This document shows positions 44,701-55,986 of a stretch of 64,000 nt of DNA, piece after piece. This DNA is from Anthostomella pinea (taxonomy: Eukaryota; Ascomycota; Sordariomycetes; Xylariales; Xylariaceae). The stretch is from assembly GCA_963556695.1 (NCBI GenBank), contig CAUWAG010000006.1, forward strand, positions 3,100,001 through 3,164,000, read 5' to 3'. Numbering within the stretch: position 1 is the stretch's first letter; each line of letters begins with the position of its first letter. The translations under genes and the position numbers were made by a program. The notes beneath the pieces were generated by a model. The model saw only the letters and a program-made list of their open reading frames with translations, had not been told where the DNA came from and did not search any database.

Positions 44701-45196
44701 CCAGGTCCAGACAGAGACCATTGGCTTGAGGGCTTTCCTGTTCCAGGGGAGAGTGCCAGGAGAGGCTACACCACATTGCAACTGCGGCGAGAAGGAGACA
44801 GCATACCACGTGACGGTTTGATGCCCTCTATATGCGGCCCAAAGAGACAGACTACAAGCCTCTCTTGGAACGAAAACGTTGTGGTCAAGGAGAGACTTCG
44901 AGAGCTTGTTATCAGATCCGGACAAGACCCCGAAATTTATACGGTGGTTTTTGAGACTAGGGCTACTGGGGATGTTCTCACTAGCAAGGAAGCTAAGCAG
45001 TGGCGAAGTGGCGCAACAGGCGCCAAAGAGCCGGACCGCAGAAGATATAGAGCAGTACCGGATAGAATGGAGAAGGAGGGGGGATATGGTAGTAGGGATA
45101 TCACGAGGGGGAGGGGAAACATCACGAGGGGGAGGGGGAATATCACGAGGGGCAAGAGGTCTTAGGGGCCAAGGGATGCGCGCCCTATCAGGTTAG
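41713..45196 (+). pseudogene. LINE 2 ORF2 (endonuclease and reverse transcriptase), broken
   Basis: The order is: endonuclease (IQEPWIG, VVLAGDINLHHP, TIDLIWAHP, GSDH) at 41.75-42.3 kb; reverse transcriptase (GAYRPIALLSCIGKS, LDITGAFD, AGVPHGSPASPILFLLY, and GFADNTN for the usual YADD box) at 42.95-43.75 kb; a Cys-His cluster (CNCGEKETAYHVTV-stop-CP) at 44.78 kb; and a Gly/Arg-rich end. Stops occur near 41949, 42285, 42369, 42486, 43254, 43481, 44031, 44548 and 44820. Frameshifts lie near 43.25 and 43.57 kb. It is non-functional. Confidence 0.8.
45099..45160 (+). repeat. Three ~21-bp tandem repeats at the end of LINE 2 ORF2
   Basis: Units of ATATCACGAGGGGGAGGGGA repeat about three times with small changes, encoding an (ISRGGGE/G)n tail. 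Slippage of a G-rich unit is the simple explanation. Confidence 0.7.
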
Positions 45197-45405
45197 TCAA
45201 GGCGGTAAAGGTCATGACATACAACTGTAGCAAACCGCGGCGGCGCCGTAATGAAGCCAGAACTAGACTGTAGCGTGTAGATTTTCATCCCTTACAGGAT
45301 TTTATCATACGGAGATAGATTGTAGGAGGTCTGCATGCCGGACGACTCTCCGAGATGTCCATACAGCGGGTCAGCGTATGAGTAATAATAATAATAACTA
45401 CTAGA

Positions 45406-47200
45406 CAAAACCTAAACGACATTATATATATTGTATTAACTACTTACCCGTATATTTCCGCGTTAAAAAGGGTATTAAAAACATTTAAAGATATATTAAA
45501 TGTTTGATGGTTCCACCATTCACTATGTCTAGCGATGGTCCTCATGGTCCCCAGGTTACGCGACCGAGCACGTGACTGATCAGATGATAGGTTGGTCCAT
45601 GCCTTGGTGGGTCTAGTGAAGGACAACTGCACACATCCAGCTGCCCAACAATTTGTGTGCATCTCCAGATCTTTCTTTTCCTTCAACCAAAGTTCATTAT
45701 ACGTTAATAATCAATAAGGGTCCTTGTATCTTTACAATACATTTACGGAATCGTGACACTTTTAACTTTTAAAAAGCTTAAAATTAAGTTTAATATAAGT
45801 ATGATAAAAATAATAAAAATAAGAATTTTCGTTGCTGTATAAAAGGTATTATATATCGTTATATTAATTAAATAAGCTGCCGTATATATAGGCGGTATAA
45901 TTGAAGTGAGCGAGTATAGGGGTCAAATATATTGTTGTATGTGAGTTGGCTATCTAGGTAAGTAGGAGGACTGCACTCATTATATGGTGGCCGCTCCCTT
46001 ATTTTATCTACCTAGCCGCACTCTGATTGGCCAGGACACTCGCGAACATTAGGTCCCCCTAGTGACGTGTGTCAATAATATAGCCTTGACCCTTTAAAAG
46101 GTTTTAAATCGTATATAAAGCGGTTTTAACTTATTATAATGCATATAAGAAACTACTCAAAAAGCTGATAAGTAATTAGCCAATAAGGATAATAATATCA
46201 TAAAACGATGTATTTATAATGCTTTATTAGTTAATTTGTTACACATTGTTTTACCTTAAAAATATAGAAAAGGCTAAAGTAAATAAATAAACCAAAAATA
46301 TTCACTTATAAATAGTTATAAAATATAAATATATTTATAAAACTATATTAAAAAAAAATTAAACGACAGAAATATTAAACAGAATAATATTTAATAAGTA
46401 AAGGTTCGATTAAATTGATAGTTAGAATTATTAAATCAAATAAATATAAATAAGTTTAAATTACTTTATAATACTTTGAAAACTTAATATAAAGTTAATA
46501 TAAAAAGTGGTTAAACAATAACATAGCGCCGTGTGATATTATTAGTTATTCTTATAATTAGAAGTATAAGCCTTTAACTAATATAATTATATACATAGAT
46601 ATTTATTGCGTATAATTATATATTTATAAATGTATTATAAGCAAAGTAATTAAATTTGAATTTTAGTTTTAGTTTTTAAAATACAACGAAAACCTATTTT
46701 TATAAATATACGAGATTATAAAATTTTGTTTATTTATTACTTATAATATAAATTGTTATTACATAAAAAAAACTATGAAGAAGTTTGAGAAGTTTGAAAA
46801 AACTCTTAAAACTTTGATAAACTTTTTATTCGTATTTTTCAAAATGTCATTTTAAAGTAAATTAATAATTATAAAACTGTCAATAAGTTTTAAATCGGGT
46901 TAAATTTTTAATAGCTTTGAAATAAATAACCGCGAGCCATTAATACTAAAATTATTTAATAATAACGTGTACGCCGGTATTAATATCATGTTTTTAATAG
47001 TATTCCAGTAAATTAATACAAATTAAACTTAAAGATATTAAAAGGTATAAATAATGAAAAACCGAGATAAATCAAGTAATAATAAATATAGATATATATA
47101 TATAACGAATACGTATTAAAAGAATACTTTAAAGCCTAATTTACTAATTTATTAAAAGTGTTATTAGCAAGTTGTAGCTGTGCATTGCAGGGCTGTAGAA
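45406..47200. other. AT-rich RIP-like block with two normal-composition islands
   Basis: There is no gene. Most of the stretch is very AT-rich. An island at about 45499-45757 (starting TGTTTGATGG, ending ATCGTGACA) could be an LTR fragment but has no target duplication. A second island at about 45913-46096 has loosely inverted ends (GGGGTCAA and TTGACCCTT) and could be a MITE. The end (about 47133-47200) is a less mutated relative of 34840-34925. Confidence 0.5.
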
Positions 47201-47201
47201 G

Positions 47202-47637
47202 TGTTGGATTAAAGGTATGCCTAGAAGGTGTCAGATGCAAGCGAGTTCAGATTATTCAGGTTGTCAAGTGTGTTCTGTTGTTGTGCTTGTCCTTCTCTGC
47301 TTCTTCAGCGTACAGAGATTGATCATCTGTCTTGGTGGGTCAGATGCCCTGTGCGTCTCTGCCCCACTGGAGATCTTCCGGTGTCTATTTCCGGCTCCCA
47401 TTCAACAGAAGGCACCTTGACAGGTAGACAACGGAACCTAGTTGTTCCGTCCCGATCCAGCCCCCTCTGGCACAAAACGGCCACGGTCGCACAAGGACAC
47501 TCTAGACAGACAGAACACACACACACAAACACACTTCACTCTGACGATTGGCTCAAATCTGACAAGAAGAGCCTTAGGATGTGTGGCCTTGAGGGCTAGT
47601 AGGGCTAGCGTACCCTAGTGCTCCACGCAGACAACAA
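47202..47637 (+). repeat. LTR-like repeat block
   Basis: It begins TGTTGGATTAAAGG, a word typical of fungal copia LTR starts, and could end at ACAACA near 47637. Positions 47422-47560 match the repeat at 20428-20556. It contains a CA-repeat at about 47512-47535. No 5-bp target duplication was found, so the ends are uncertain and a truncated or re-arranged LTR is possible. Confidence 0.5.
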
Positions 47638-47825
47638 CCATCTTGATTTAGGTAACGAGCCGGGTCGGCACCACCAGTGCCTGCTATGCCTGCAGGCCCC
47701 AGCCAGCAAGGTCGTGACAAAACCTCAAATAGCGAAGAATCCGAAGACGAAATTGACTGTGTTCTCTAGAGGCGCTGTGTCGCCTGAGTTCCCAGCAGCC
47801 TTCTCTTTCATCGCTCTCCCAGTAT

Positions 47826-48550
47826 TCACCATCCGAGCCAAGCCTCGACCATGTGCAAGTAGTAGTGACTGAGCGCGTGACTATGTTGTACCATCACTTC
47901 CCCGGAACCAGGGAGAGGCAACTCAAGTTGGCACTTCGGAGTTCTAGAGGGCGTCAACTTGCTGACCACTGCTCGGTATCCTTCGACAAACTCTGTTTGG
48001 TTGAGGGTGCCGTTGTCTCTCGCGGCCACCAGGTTTGTCTCCTCGTACTCCTTGAAACATCCAGGTATGATGAGATCATTGTATGACTGTGTGCCTTTGC
48101 GACCCTTTCCCTGTAGGAATTCGTCGGCTAGGCCAAAATTCATTTTCGCCAAACCGCCCAGAGACAATGATGCAACAATCGGTCCTAAATTTGACTCGCC
48201 ATCTTGATGGCAGTCCATCGCCATTCTGGGGTAGTTTCCGGTACTCAATATCTCGTTGAACTCAGGCAACTGATCGATCACGCTTTTCGCAAACGTTGCG
48301 ATCATGTCCTTCGTTGGGCGGAAGGTAACGGAGTGAATTTGTGGTCGCCCCAGTAAAGTTCTCGGAGAAAGAAAGAAATTGCGAGATCCAATGCCTCGGA
48401 GTCGCGGCGACCGTTTTGGCTCGACCTTCCCAATTGTGTGAGGTCGTTGTCGGTTGGGCTAGAGCTTTGCGGTATGGCAGACTTCGTGGTCCAAGTTACT
48501 ACAAGGGAAGTACACAGCTCTTTCCAACAAGTTGACGGATATGGAAGCAT
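47826..48550 (-). pseudogene. AlkB-like 2OG-Fe(II) oxygenase, frameshifted
   Basis: Minus-strand coding reads ALDLAISFFLRELYWGDHKF and then, one base out of frame, PTKDMIATFAKSVIDQLPEF at about 48.30 kb; a single-base deletion explains the break. The iron-binding HxD lies in DCHQDGESNLGPIVASLSLGG. A later MVQHSHALSHYYLHMVE resembles the region of the distal iron histidine. The RxxxxxR substrate-binding end of the family (RFALTxR type) is not seen, so the 3' exon is missing or unspliced here. AlkB-type enzymes oxidise methylated nucleic acids or proteins; the real substrate cannot be told. Confidence 0.6.
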
Positions 48551-48559
48551 AATAGAATC

Positions 48560-50206
48560 CCTCTATATGATGCCGCGAGCTTGCAGCATGCGATTTCGTC
48601 ATTGTCTTGTCGGTGAGTGAAGGCCAGTACCTATGGTGACCCTTGGGACCCGGTCGGCCAACCCTTGAGCGTATGAAGAATTATACCTTGCTAACCTTAA
48701 CAAGCCAAAGTAGTTGCACTTAGACTCATGTGATGAGGACAACGGCGCGTGGTCACTATAGATTCCATCCAGAGAAGATCCAAAGGCATGTAAGATCACC
48801 CAAAACTTCCAAGTAAACCAACACTTGGTATTGAGTGGGATTAGGGATGATATTGAGCTAAGGTGAGAAGATGCCTACGCTCCTCTCATACGCAAACAGC
48901 TGCCCTCTTGCTTACAATCAACGAATGAAGTCCCGCGCGGCCTGTTACACAAACCCTACGATCCGTCAATATGTGATAGCATGTGTTCCATTATCATACA
49001 CTTTAACTCGGTGTCGACTCATCGCAGGGCGTCCCACAACCCCATCAGACTGTGCGGCGTCCGTTGGAGCAGACTGAGTGAGAATCAGCTGGAGTAGTAT
49101 GGGGTAAACTAGGGCTTCAAGTGTGAAGATAACCTTCTGTGTAATTACCGGCGCAGCAGACGGGATCGACGAGTCTACCAGCTGAACCGTGGTCGTCGTT
49201 CGAAGCAGGGCATCCCGCCCGCATTCCAAGACAGCGGTCTCATCATCGCATTCCTTGACTCCGCCATACCGTCATACCGTCATACCGTCATACCGTCACC
49301 CCGTCATCCCCTCATCCAAACAGACGCCAATCTAATCAATGCAAGAGAGACTGCGACTTAGTGTGCGTGTATAGATGATGTGCTACGTATGTGTGGCGTC
49401 GCGGCCATCGTCCGGCTCCTCAGGCTCGTCTGTGTTTCGTGCTGTCGCGCTTCTACGGCACAAAGAGCTTGCGAAAGACGATGCTGCGAAGCGTGCAGGA
49501 CCTGGTTGCCTGGTGTGGTCGCAGCGGGACGCAGTTCATAAGGAGGGCCGAGTGAGAATCGGCGACTCGGCGAGTCGCTGCCGTCATCGCCCGTCAACCC
49601 CTGACAGATGAGTCGCCAACCTTAGCACCAGGCATCTGTTTTTCATTGACGACATGCCTCTTCAGGAAACCAGTTCCTTGGTAGCCCACACGTTGTGACG
49701 AAAAGGATATAAAAATAAATGCTGGATTGGACTGCGGGTGGGTCTAGGCCGCCAGCATTCCTCCAGGAGCCGAAATGACAAAGAGAGTAGATACGTGCCT
49801 CCGCTATCAGGAACATACTCTAAATAGAAAAAAGATCCAAGGCCAGGTTGCGCGCACGCAGTGCCTCTTGAGATCTACCCACATGTATATCAATAAGTTC
49901 TCATGCTCAAGTCAACGTCACTAGTCAGCAACATCCTTGCACGTGATTTTGGCATGATGCTCTCCAGGACGCCGAGCCCCAGAAGGAGCGCCGATCGCAG
50001 ACAACGATGACAGAAGGAGCGCCGATCGCATGCCTACGTTGACAGGAATCAGGAACGATGACGGGAACTTTTCAGCTTGGTCTGGGCGGAGAACGACACA
50101 AGCTCAGATGAGGTAGCTAATAAAACCATGCCTGCTCCGTAAGCATCGGTCTTCCCGAGCTTTTTCTCTGTTGGCCGTTCATATTGAGAGAGTCTGAGCC
50201 GTTATC
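48560..50206. other. Intergenic; two small tandem repeats
   Basis: No supported gene. An 8-bp minisatellite, (GTCATACC)n, lies at 49261-49315. A 20-bp direct repeat, CAGAAGGAGCGCCGATCGCA, occurs at about 49980-49999 and 50011-50030. Confidence 0.6.
49261..49315 (+). repeat. 8-bp minisatellite GTCATACC
   Basis: Four to six units of GTCATACC/GTCACCCC run head to tail with growing divergence to the right. Confidence 0.85.
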
Positions 50207-52358
50207 ATGGTTTTGTTGAATACGACCCCAGTCTATTTGCTGCTTGCCTTGCGTGCTGGCTCTACCGCCGTACACGCTGCCTCCATTGGCGAAACTCTTT
50301 TTGAAATCCGGGATGCCTCGGTTGCTCAAAAGACGACTGATTTCTGGCATCAGCATATGCTAGAAGCCAAATACCCCAAGAACACAGACGTGTGCAAAAA
50401 GATGGGCGAGAAGGGCACGAACATGTGGGATTACAGCAAAGCGGCGGATTACATGACCACTTGGTTTGGCGATAATGACACCAATCTAGGTTTGCATCAG
50501 CCTTGCCCGCCGTAGCCCTGCGCTCCCGTTGAGACTGACCGGTGTGTTGCAGTTGACTGGCCGCAGCAGCTGCACCTCAACGCTCTCAGCGGCAGTGGGG
50601 TAACCCCCGGCAACATAGACTGCACGACCTTGCAGAGTGTGACCTGCCTCGCGCCCGGCGACGATGACTGCAAAAACTACAATCCGGCAGCCTGTAAGTT
50701 GTTTTAAACTGGCGGGACCTCCCCTCCCGACATCCTGGCTCTGACGCATCCGGTTGACACTCGGCCCAGTCGTGGTTATCCAGACGGAAATCGTGAACCT
50801 GTACAGCGCGCTGCAGGCAATTGGCATCCAAAACCTCAAGGCGGCCTTGATGGATTCCCTCGATATGGGCAAATTGATCAGGGATTTCATCACCGATAAA
50901 GTCTTAGAGGACGAGAAGGAGAAGGCTAAGAAGCTTCACATCGCTGCTGTGCGTATTACAAGACCTCTTGTCGGTATCCTCAACTAGTTGCTGACACGCG
51001 TTATATTAGCTCTTCACGTTTATCTTCGCAGGCATAATGGCCATTGTCAGCGCGGGCGCGGCTATTGTCCCAATCTTGCCCATCACTGTAGGAGCTGTGG
51101 CCGGAAGTGCTGGAATAGTAGGGGCCAGCGCCGGCGCCGCCGGAGGAATTAGCAGTGCCGTCGGTTCTGCATTGAGTAAGAATCCATTCCCAGCTCCCGC
51201 CCCTTAGCCTCTCGGTTCAACATGATGTGCCCGTGGGCCCTTGTCAGCGAGTCACTGCTAACCCGTCTGCCAAAGGGATTATCTCTGCCGTATCGTCGCC
51301 AGATGGTGAGGTAGACCTTGGTCGGTTACAGGACGACTTGAACGCCAAGCTTGGGGATTATTTCGATTCAATGGATCAGAGGAACAACGATCTTGCGGGC
51401 AAGGTGTTTGGCACGCCCAAGCCCAGTCAGGATATTGACCTGAAAGACTTCATCTCGGCTATCGACAAGACGACCGACATAAGCAATGTGAAAAACGACG
51501 CCGACGCCCTCGTCGCCCTGTACGTATCTATCCGCTCGCTTCCTTCATCACCTCGGAGACTTGAAGCTAATTACCGATCCTTGTCAGTTTCGGTATACCC
51601 TCCCTAATGAATTTGACCGCGACTCAGGACCAGATTAAACCAGTGTTGCAGAGTGGCATGGGCATGGCGGTGCGTCCCCTGTTGCCCCCATAGGATTGAG
51701 GTTCAAATAAGATGCAGCGGGCTAATTTGCGTATAGAAACTCCCTCTCATTGGCTATCTGTGGGTCGTCAGAAAGTTCTACGTCCTCGAATATGTATGTC
51801 CGCTCCCTGGTGGTTGTATCAACCTGGTAGTAACTTACTCCCCCCGTGACTAATACCTTGCAAGACCGATGTCAATCAGGACAATTGCAAATATGATGCA
51901 AACGCCAAAAAACAGAATTTTGATGGGGCTTCCCGTTGGGTCGCTGGTGTCGATGGTGCCAAAGATGTAAGTAGAACATGTCATGAGCCTTCCACCAAAG
52001 CGCGCGCCTTTCTCTGTTTTCACGGCCCTCTCCAGCCCCCGCTGACCGATATTTCCAACAGAGCTGCTTCGTCCTCAAGATCGGCGACAAGAAAATGGAT
52101 CACGACAACAACGCACCTACGGAGCTGAAAGTCGCCGAGGACGAGTATAAGATGGATTCCGGCGAGATGTTCTTGAACGTCAAAGCCTGCGACAATGACA
52201 AGATGCTCGATGACTTGTCGTACAGCGTTACAAGCTTCGACTTCAGTAACCCTAGCAAATGCTTCTACCCGCTCAACTACATTCAGGCTGAGTCAGGCAC
52301 GAAGATTGAAAACGACAAATACAAGGACGTCGCCAAGAAGTTGGGGGTAAAGACATAA
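50207..52358 (+). CDS. Nine-exon secreted protein with central glycine-rich hydrophobic segment
   Basis: Exons at 50207-50489, 50553-50693, 50770-50948, 51010-51175, 51276-51519, 51588-51669, 51737-51793, 51865-51966 and 52062-52358 join through eight GT-AG introns to an unbroken 516-aa protein. Residues 1-24 form a signal peptide. Exon 4 (residues ~202-257) is a long hydrophobic stretch rich in Gly/Ala/Ser (AGIMAIVSAGAAIVPIL, then AGSAGIVGASAGAAGG), a glycine-zipper-like membrane segment. Eight cysteines flank it, four before and four in the last third, allowing four disulfides. The layout (CKNYNP, amphipathic helix, Gly-rich hydrophobic middle, Cys-rich C-terminus) recalls fungal secreted DUF7872-type proteins; this is from memory and unverified. 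No enzyme motif was seen. It is intact despite a decaying neighbourhood. Confidence 0.8.
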
Positions 52359-54173
52359 GAGGCGCCTGACGGTCGGGAATGAATTGGACTTGCCGGAAAG
52401 GGCCAAGAAACAGCGAGGTCCCCACGCAGCATGCTTTGCTTTCTATTGTACATAGTTTGCGCAGACACGATTAATAGTTCACATTCTGGTTTTACGTTCC
52501 ATCTTCGTTCCTCTGTAAGCAAGCAGGGTTCCCAACTAGTGACGTGTGAAACGAGGGATGGCGCATCGCGTTTCTGTTGCCGTTGTCACCATTGCAGGCC
52601 TAATAATGGACATGAAATAACTCCATTCCGGGAGCGGACTTCTGCCACGCTCTCGAGTCGTGGGGCTTGCATTTGAAGCACGAGAGATTGGTTCTTTCGC
52701 ATAAATACCGTTGGTAAAGAAGATAATGGTCGGGTGGCATGCCGTGTTTCATGCCTACAAGTCGGCAGTACCTACATACGGGCACTGGCAAGCTTACCAG
52801 CAGCTCACGTGAATACACGTACCCATATCGCCTCATTATGTTCACCACTACTTGGTGAGGACTAGATTTTTATAGGTTGTTGTCTGGTGCGTGAGATGTG
52901 CTGATTGGGTTCAGTAACGGCTGCCCCAGGGGTCAAAGAAAAGCCTCATGGAAACAGGGGCAACGAGCTGGACAAATGCAGAGTTTCCTGTGAAACCCTC
53001 CGGCCCTTTGACATGGTTCAATTCCGCAGACGCACCATCTTACAACCGGCGCTTGCCCCAGCCCAGCAACGTCCCACGTCTCCGACCAACCCTCGCCATC
53101 CCCTCGCGGTCTCGACCGCCCCTACCAACCTTGCTTCTCATGTAGCAATCGTTAAATCTGTCTTGCTCTGTAAAAAGTATCATTCTCTTATGCTACACTA
53201 TGACCCGTACATCCTGACTCAACCGAACGTAATCACGTCGCAACCCAGTACCGGCGTCCCTATGCAGTTTGCTTCCACAGGCCAAGTGCCTCTCTATGAC
53301 ATGATCTTGAGCCAGTACACGTTACCGCCAATGATTTCAATCAGCCCCTGACGGGAATTTTGCTTGTTATGGAATGAATGGAACAGTCCAACATCCGCCC
53401 ACGCAGAATGGAAGCCAAAGCAGGGAAGTGGTCGACCTATGCCAACGAAGTAAAATATATTTTCGACGGTTCATACGGGTATGATGTGATCGCTATGATT
53501 GGTACGATGACCAAGCTATCAGCTATATATATCGAGGGATCCATCCTGAATGTCAGAAGGCGAACCATATGGGGGGGTAAAGATGTATGTTGTTCTGCAG
53601 AGGGCTACAATACTAATCAGGCCTGGGGGCCATGTATATGTACATGAATGGTTCCTTTGTTCCCAGGATGTGCTTCCTGACACTGAATCCATCGGGGCTA
53701 AACAAACCGATGCCCGAATATTCCACTGTAGCTGGCACCTACAAATCGGTAAATGGCTTTACTCTTCCGCCCTGAAGAACCCATCCTTGATTCCTCACTG
53801 GAGACAGTCGAGCAGACCTGGCGTCTGATCGCGGACTGAAGATGTTGGATAAGGGTTGCCCGAGAGCCCTACCGAAGCGCTGCCGATGCCGGTAGCACAG
53901 ACGGGTAAAAAGCGGCAAAAGGGGTTCAGGGGCGCCCAATCAAGAGGGTCCAAGTTCCGGGTCTAACCGATCGGGACTCCCATGGATCTGATTGGAGGTG
54001 GCATCTGATTGGCCGTGGCCAATGGCGAATTCGTGAAAGAACGGACCTCGTAACTTGAAGTTGCCTGCAGCCATCATCAACATTTCTTTTGGCAGAGACT
54101 CATCAATCAGTGGAATCGTTTTCGCTTTCTCAAAGTTTGTCGCACGCTGCTCTTGGGGCAGACTGACTCAGAG
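52359..54173. other. Intergenic; promoter of lipoyl synthase
   Basis: No supported gene was found. Short ORFs at 52905-53351 and 53378-53647 have no recognisable domain. Confidence 0.45.
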
Positions 54174-55076
54174 ATGGCATCCTGCTCGAGATCCCTCCAG
54201 CACATTCGTGCGCCGGTGCAACGTGTCCTTGCATATTCGCTCGGCGCAAGTCGTGCCTATGCGACCGTCCCAACAAATACACCCGAATCGCCACCTTCAC
54301 CCAGCAATCCCGCCGTGCCGTCACCACCCCGCCGACCGACATACTTCAAAGACACCACAGTATCGACATTTGACGAGTTCGTGTCGACATCGTCAGCCAC
54401 ATCCCCCTTGTCGCCGAGCGATGCCTACACCTTGCGCACCGCCGAAGTCGGCCCCGCGTCCAACCGCCGGACTATCACCCGACTACCAGAGTGGCTGAAG
54501 ACGCCCATCCCCGCCGGCAACGACAACTACAAGAGCATCAAGAAGGACCTGCGAGGCTTGAACCTGCATACCGTGTGCGAGGAGGCGCGGTGCCCAAACA
54601 TCTCCGAGTGCTGGGGCGGCGACAACAAAAACGCCGCCACGGCCACCATCATGCTGATGGGCGATACATGTACGCGCGGATGCCGCTTCTGCAGCGTAAA
54701 GACAAACCGCGCACCCGCTCCGCTCGACCCCCACGAACCAGAACACACGGCCGAGGCGCTCGCGAGGTGGGGTCTGGGGTACGTGGTTCTCACGAGCGTG
54801 GACCGCGACGACCTGGCGGACGGCGGCGCGAGGCATTTCGCCGAGACGATACGGAAGATCAAGGCTAAGAAGCCGAGTCTCCTCGTCGAGGCGCTGACGG
54901 GCGACTTCCGGGGCGACCTGGACATGGTCAAGATCGTGGCGCAGAGCGGACTCGACGTCTATGCGCACAACATCGAGACCGTCGAGGGCCTGACGCCGTT
55001 TGTGCGGGACCGTAGAGCCACATTCAGACAGAGCCTGAGCGTTCTGGAACACGTGAAGAAGGTGCAGGAGGGCAGC

Positions 55077-55108
<32 letters not shown>

Positions 55109-55442
55109 AGAGCAGGAGCAAGAAATCGCGGATACGCTGAAGGAGCTGCGGAATGTCGACGTTGATGTGGTGACCTTTGGACAATACATGCGCCCCACGA
55201 AGCGGCACCTCAAGGTGGAGAAGTATGTGACGCCGGAGGAGTTCGAGATGTGGCGGCTGCGGGCTCTTGATATGGGCTTTCTCTACGTCGCCAGTGGTCC
55301 CCTCGTCAGGAGCAGCTACAAGGCTGGCGAAGCTTTCATTGAAAACGTGCTTAGGAAGCGAGCTGGTGAGAAGGCAAGCTCTACTGTGGAAGGAAAGATA
55401 GGAGCTACGGTGGCAATGGGGGAGACGCTGCGGACTGAGTAA
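54174..55442 (+). CDS. LIP5: Mitochondrial lipoyl synthase
   Basis: This single-exon gene encodes 422 aa. I chose ATG at 54174 because it starts a mitochondrial presequence ([18 protein letters not shown], basic and amphipathic); an in-frame ATG at 54153 adds only seven residues. The enzyme is a radical-SAM protein that inserts two sulfurs into protein-bound octanoate to make lipoyl groups for pyruvate dehydrogenase, 2-oxoglutarate dehydrogenase and the glycine cleavage system. The auxiliary iron-sulfur cluster ligands C135, C140 and C146 ([12 protein letters not shown]) and the radical-SAM ligands C166, C170 and C173 (CTRGCRFC) are present, as is the C-terminal RSSY motif that binds the auxiliary cluster. 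All key residues are intact. This is a conserved core gene and anchors the right part of the window. Confidence 0.97.
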
Positions 55443-55986
55443 GCTCTCATTTCGGCCTTGGTCGGATTGCTTGCGGCATCACTTCTTCAACCTGTAATTC
55501 AGCCAGTCTTTCGACTCGCTCTTTGGTATAGCATGGACTCGGCGCATCTAGAACTGTAGCATTAGTAGGCGGGTAAAGCTGGAGATCCTTTCAACTAGGA
55601 TACGAAGGCCTGCTTAACAAAGCATCATTGGCCCAACCCCGACTCTTGCACTGTGATGGTTACCCTTATTTATTGGGTGCATCGTCAGAAAGGGCATATG
55701 AATTGGACTGAGTCTCAATCCTGGACAGGACATTGTGGCTTATCGCAGCTTCGCCAGAATGTCCATCTGGCTCACAGATACACGTACTTCGGTCTTGAAG
55801 AGGCTCCATCTCGTTATGACTGTAGTCGCTTTCAGAAAGGCAAGTATGGCTAACCTCGGTGCTGTATGTGCTGGTGTCTTACCAGCCGGCAATGCCGCAT
55901 GTCTACTTTATCCCATTCTCGTAATATCCCAGGAGATTCTCCAGAGGGGTCATAAGTAGCTTCCCATACCCATCAAGGGAGGCCGC
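55443..55986. other. Intergenic between lipoyl synthase and Nudix genes
   Basis: Converging 3' ends; no gene seen. Confidence 0.5.

Larger units (their letters stand above)
40020..45392 (+). mobile_element. Second LINE (Tad/I-like, no RNase H), full length but broken
   Basis: A ~5.4-kb non-LTR element runs from about 40020 to a (TAA)n tail at 45383-45397. The same 13 bases, AATAACTACTAGA, lie at 40007-40019 and 45393-45405 and form the target duplication (its left part merges with the TAA tail). It has an ORF1 with zinc knuckles and an ORF2 with endonuclease and reverse transcriptase. No RNase H domain was seen, so it differs from the 0.4-6.1 kb LINE. Composition is near normal, but stops and a few frameshifts disrupt both ORFs, so it is immobile. 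Confidence 0.85.

Noticed and set aside
45499..45757. Another solo LTR
   Set aside because: TG...CA ends can be chosen, but no flanking duplication or second copy supports them.
45913..46096. MITE in the AT-rich block
   Set aside because: The inverted ends are loose and no clear target duplication was found; mentioned only in the block description.
49261..49315. CRISPR-like array
   Set aside because: An 8-bp head-to-tail minisatellite without spacers, in a eukaryotic genome.
54483..55208. 241-codon antisense ORF over lipoyl synthase
   Set aside because: Shadow of GC-rich codon usage of the real gene on the opposite strand.
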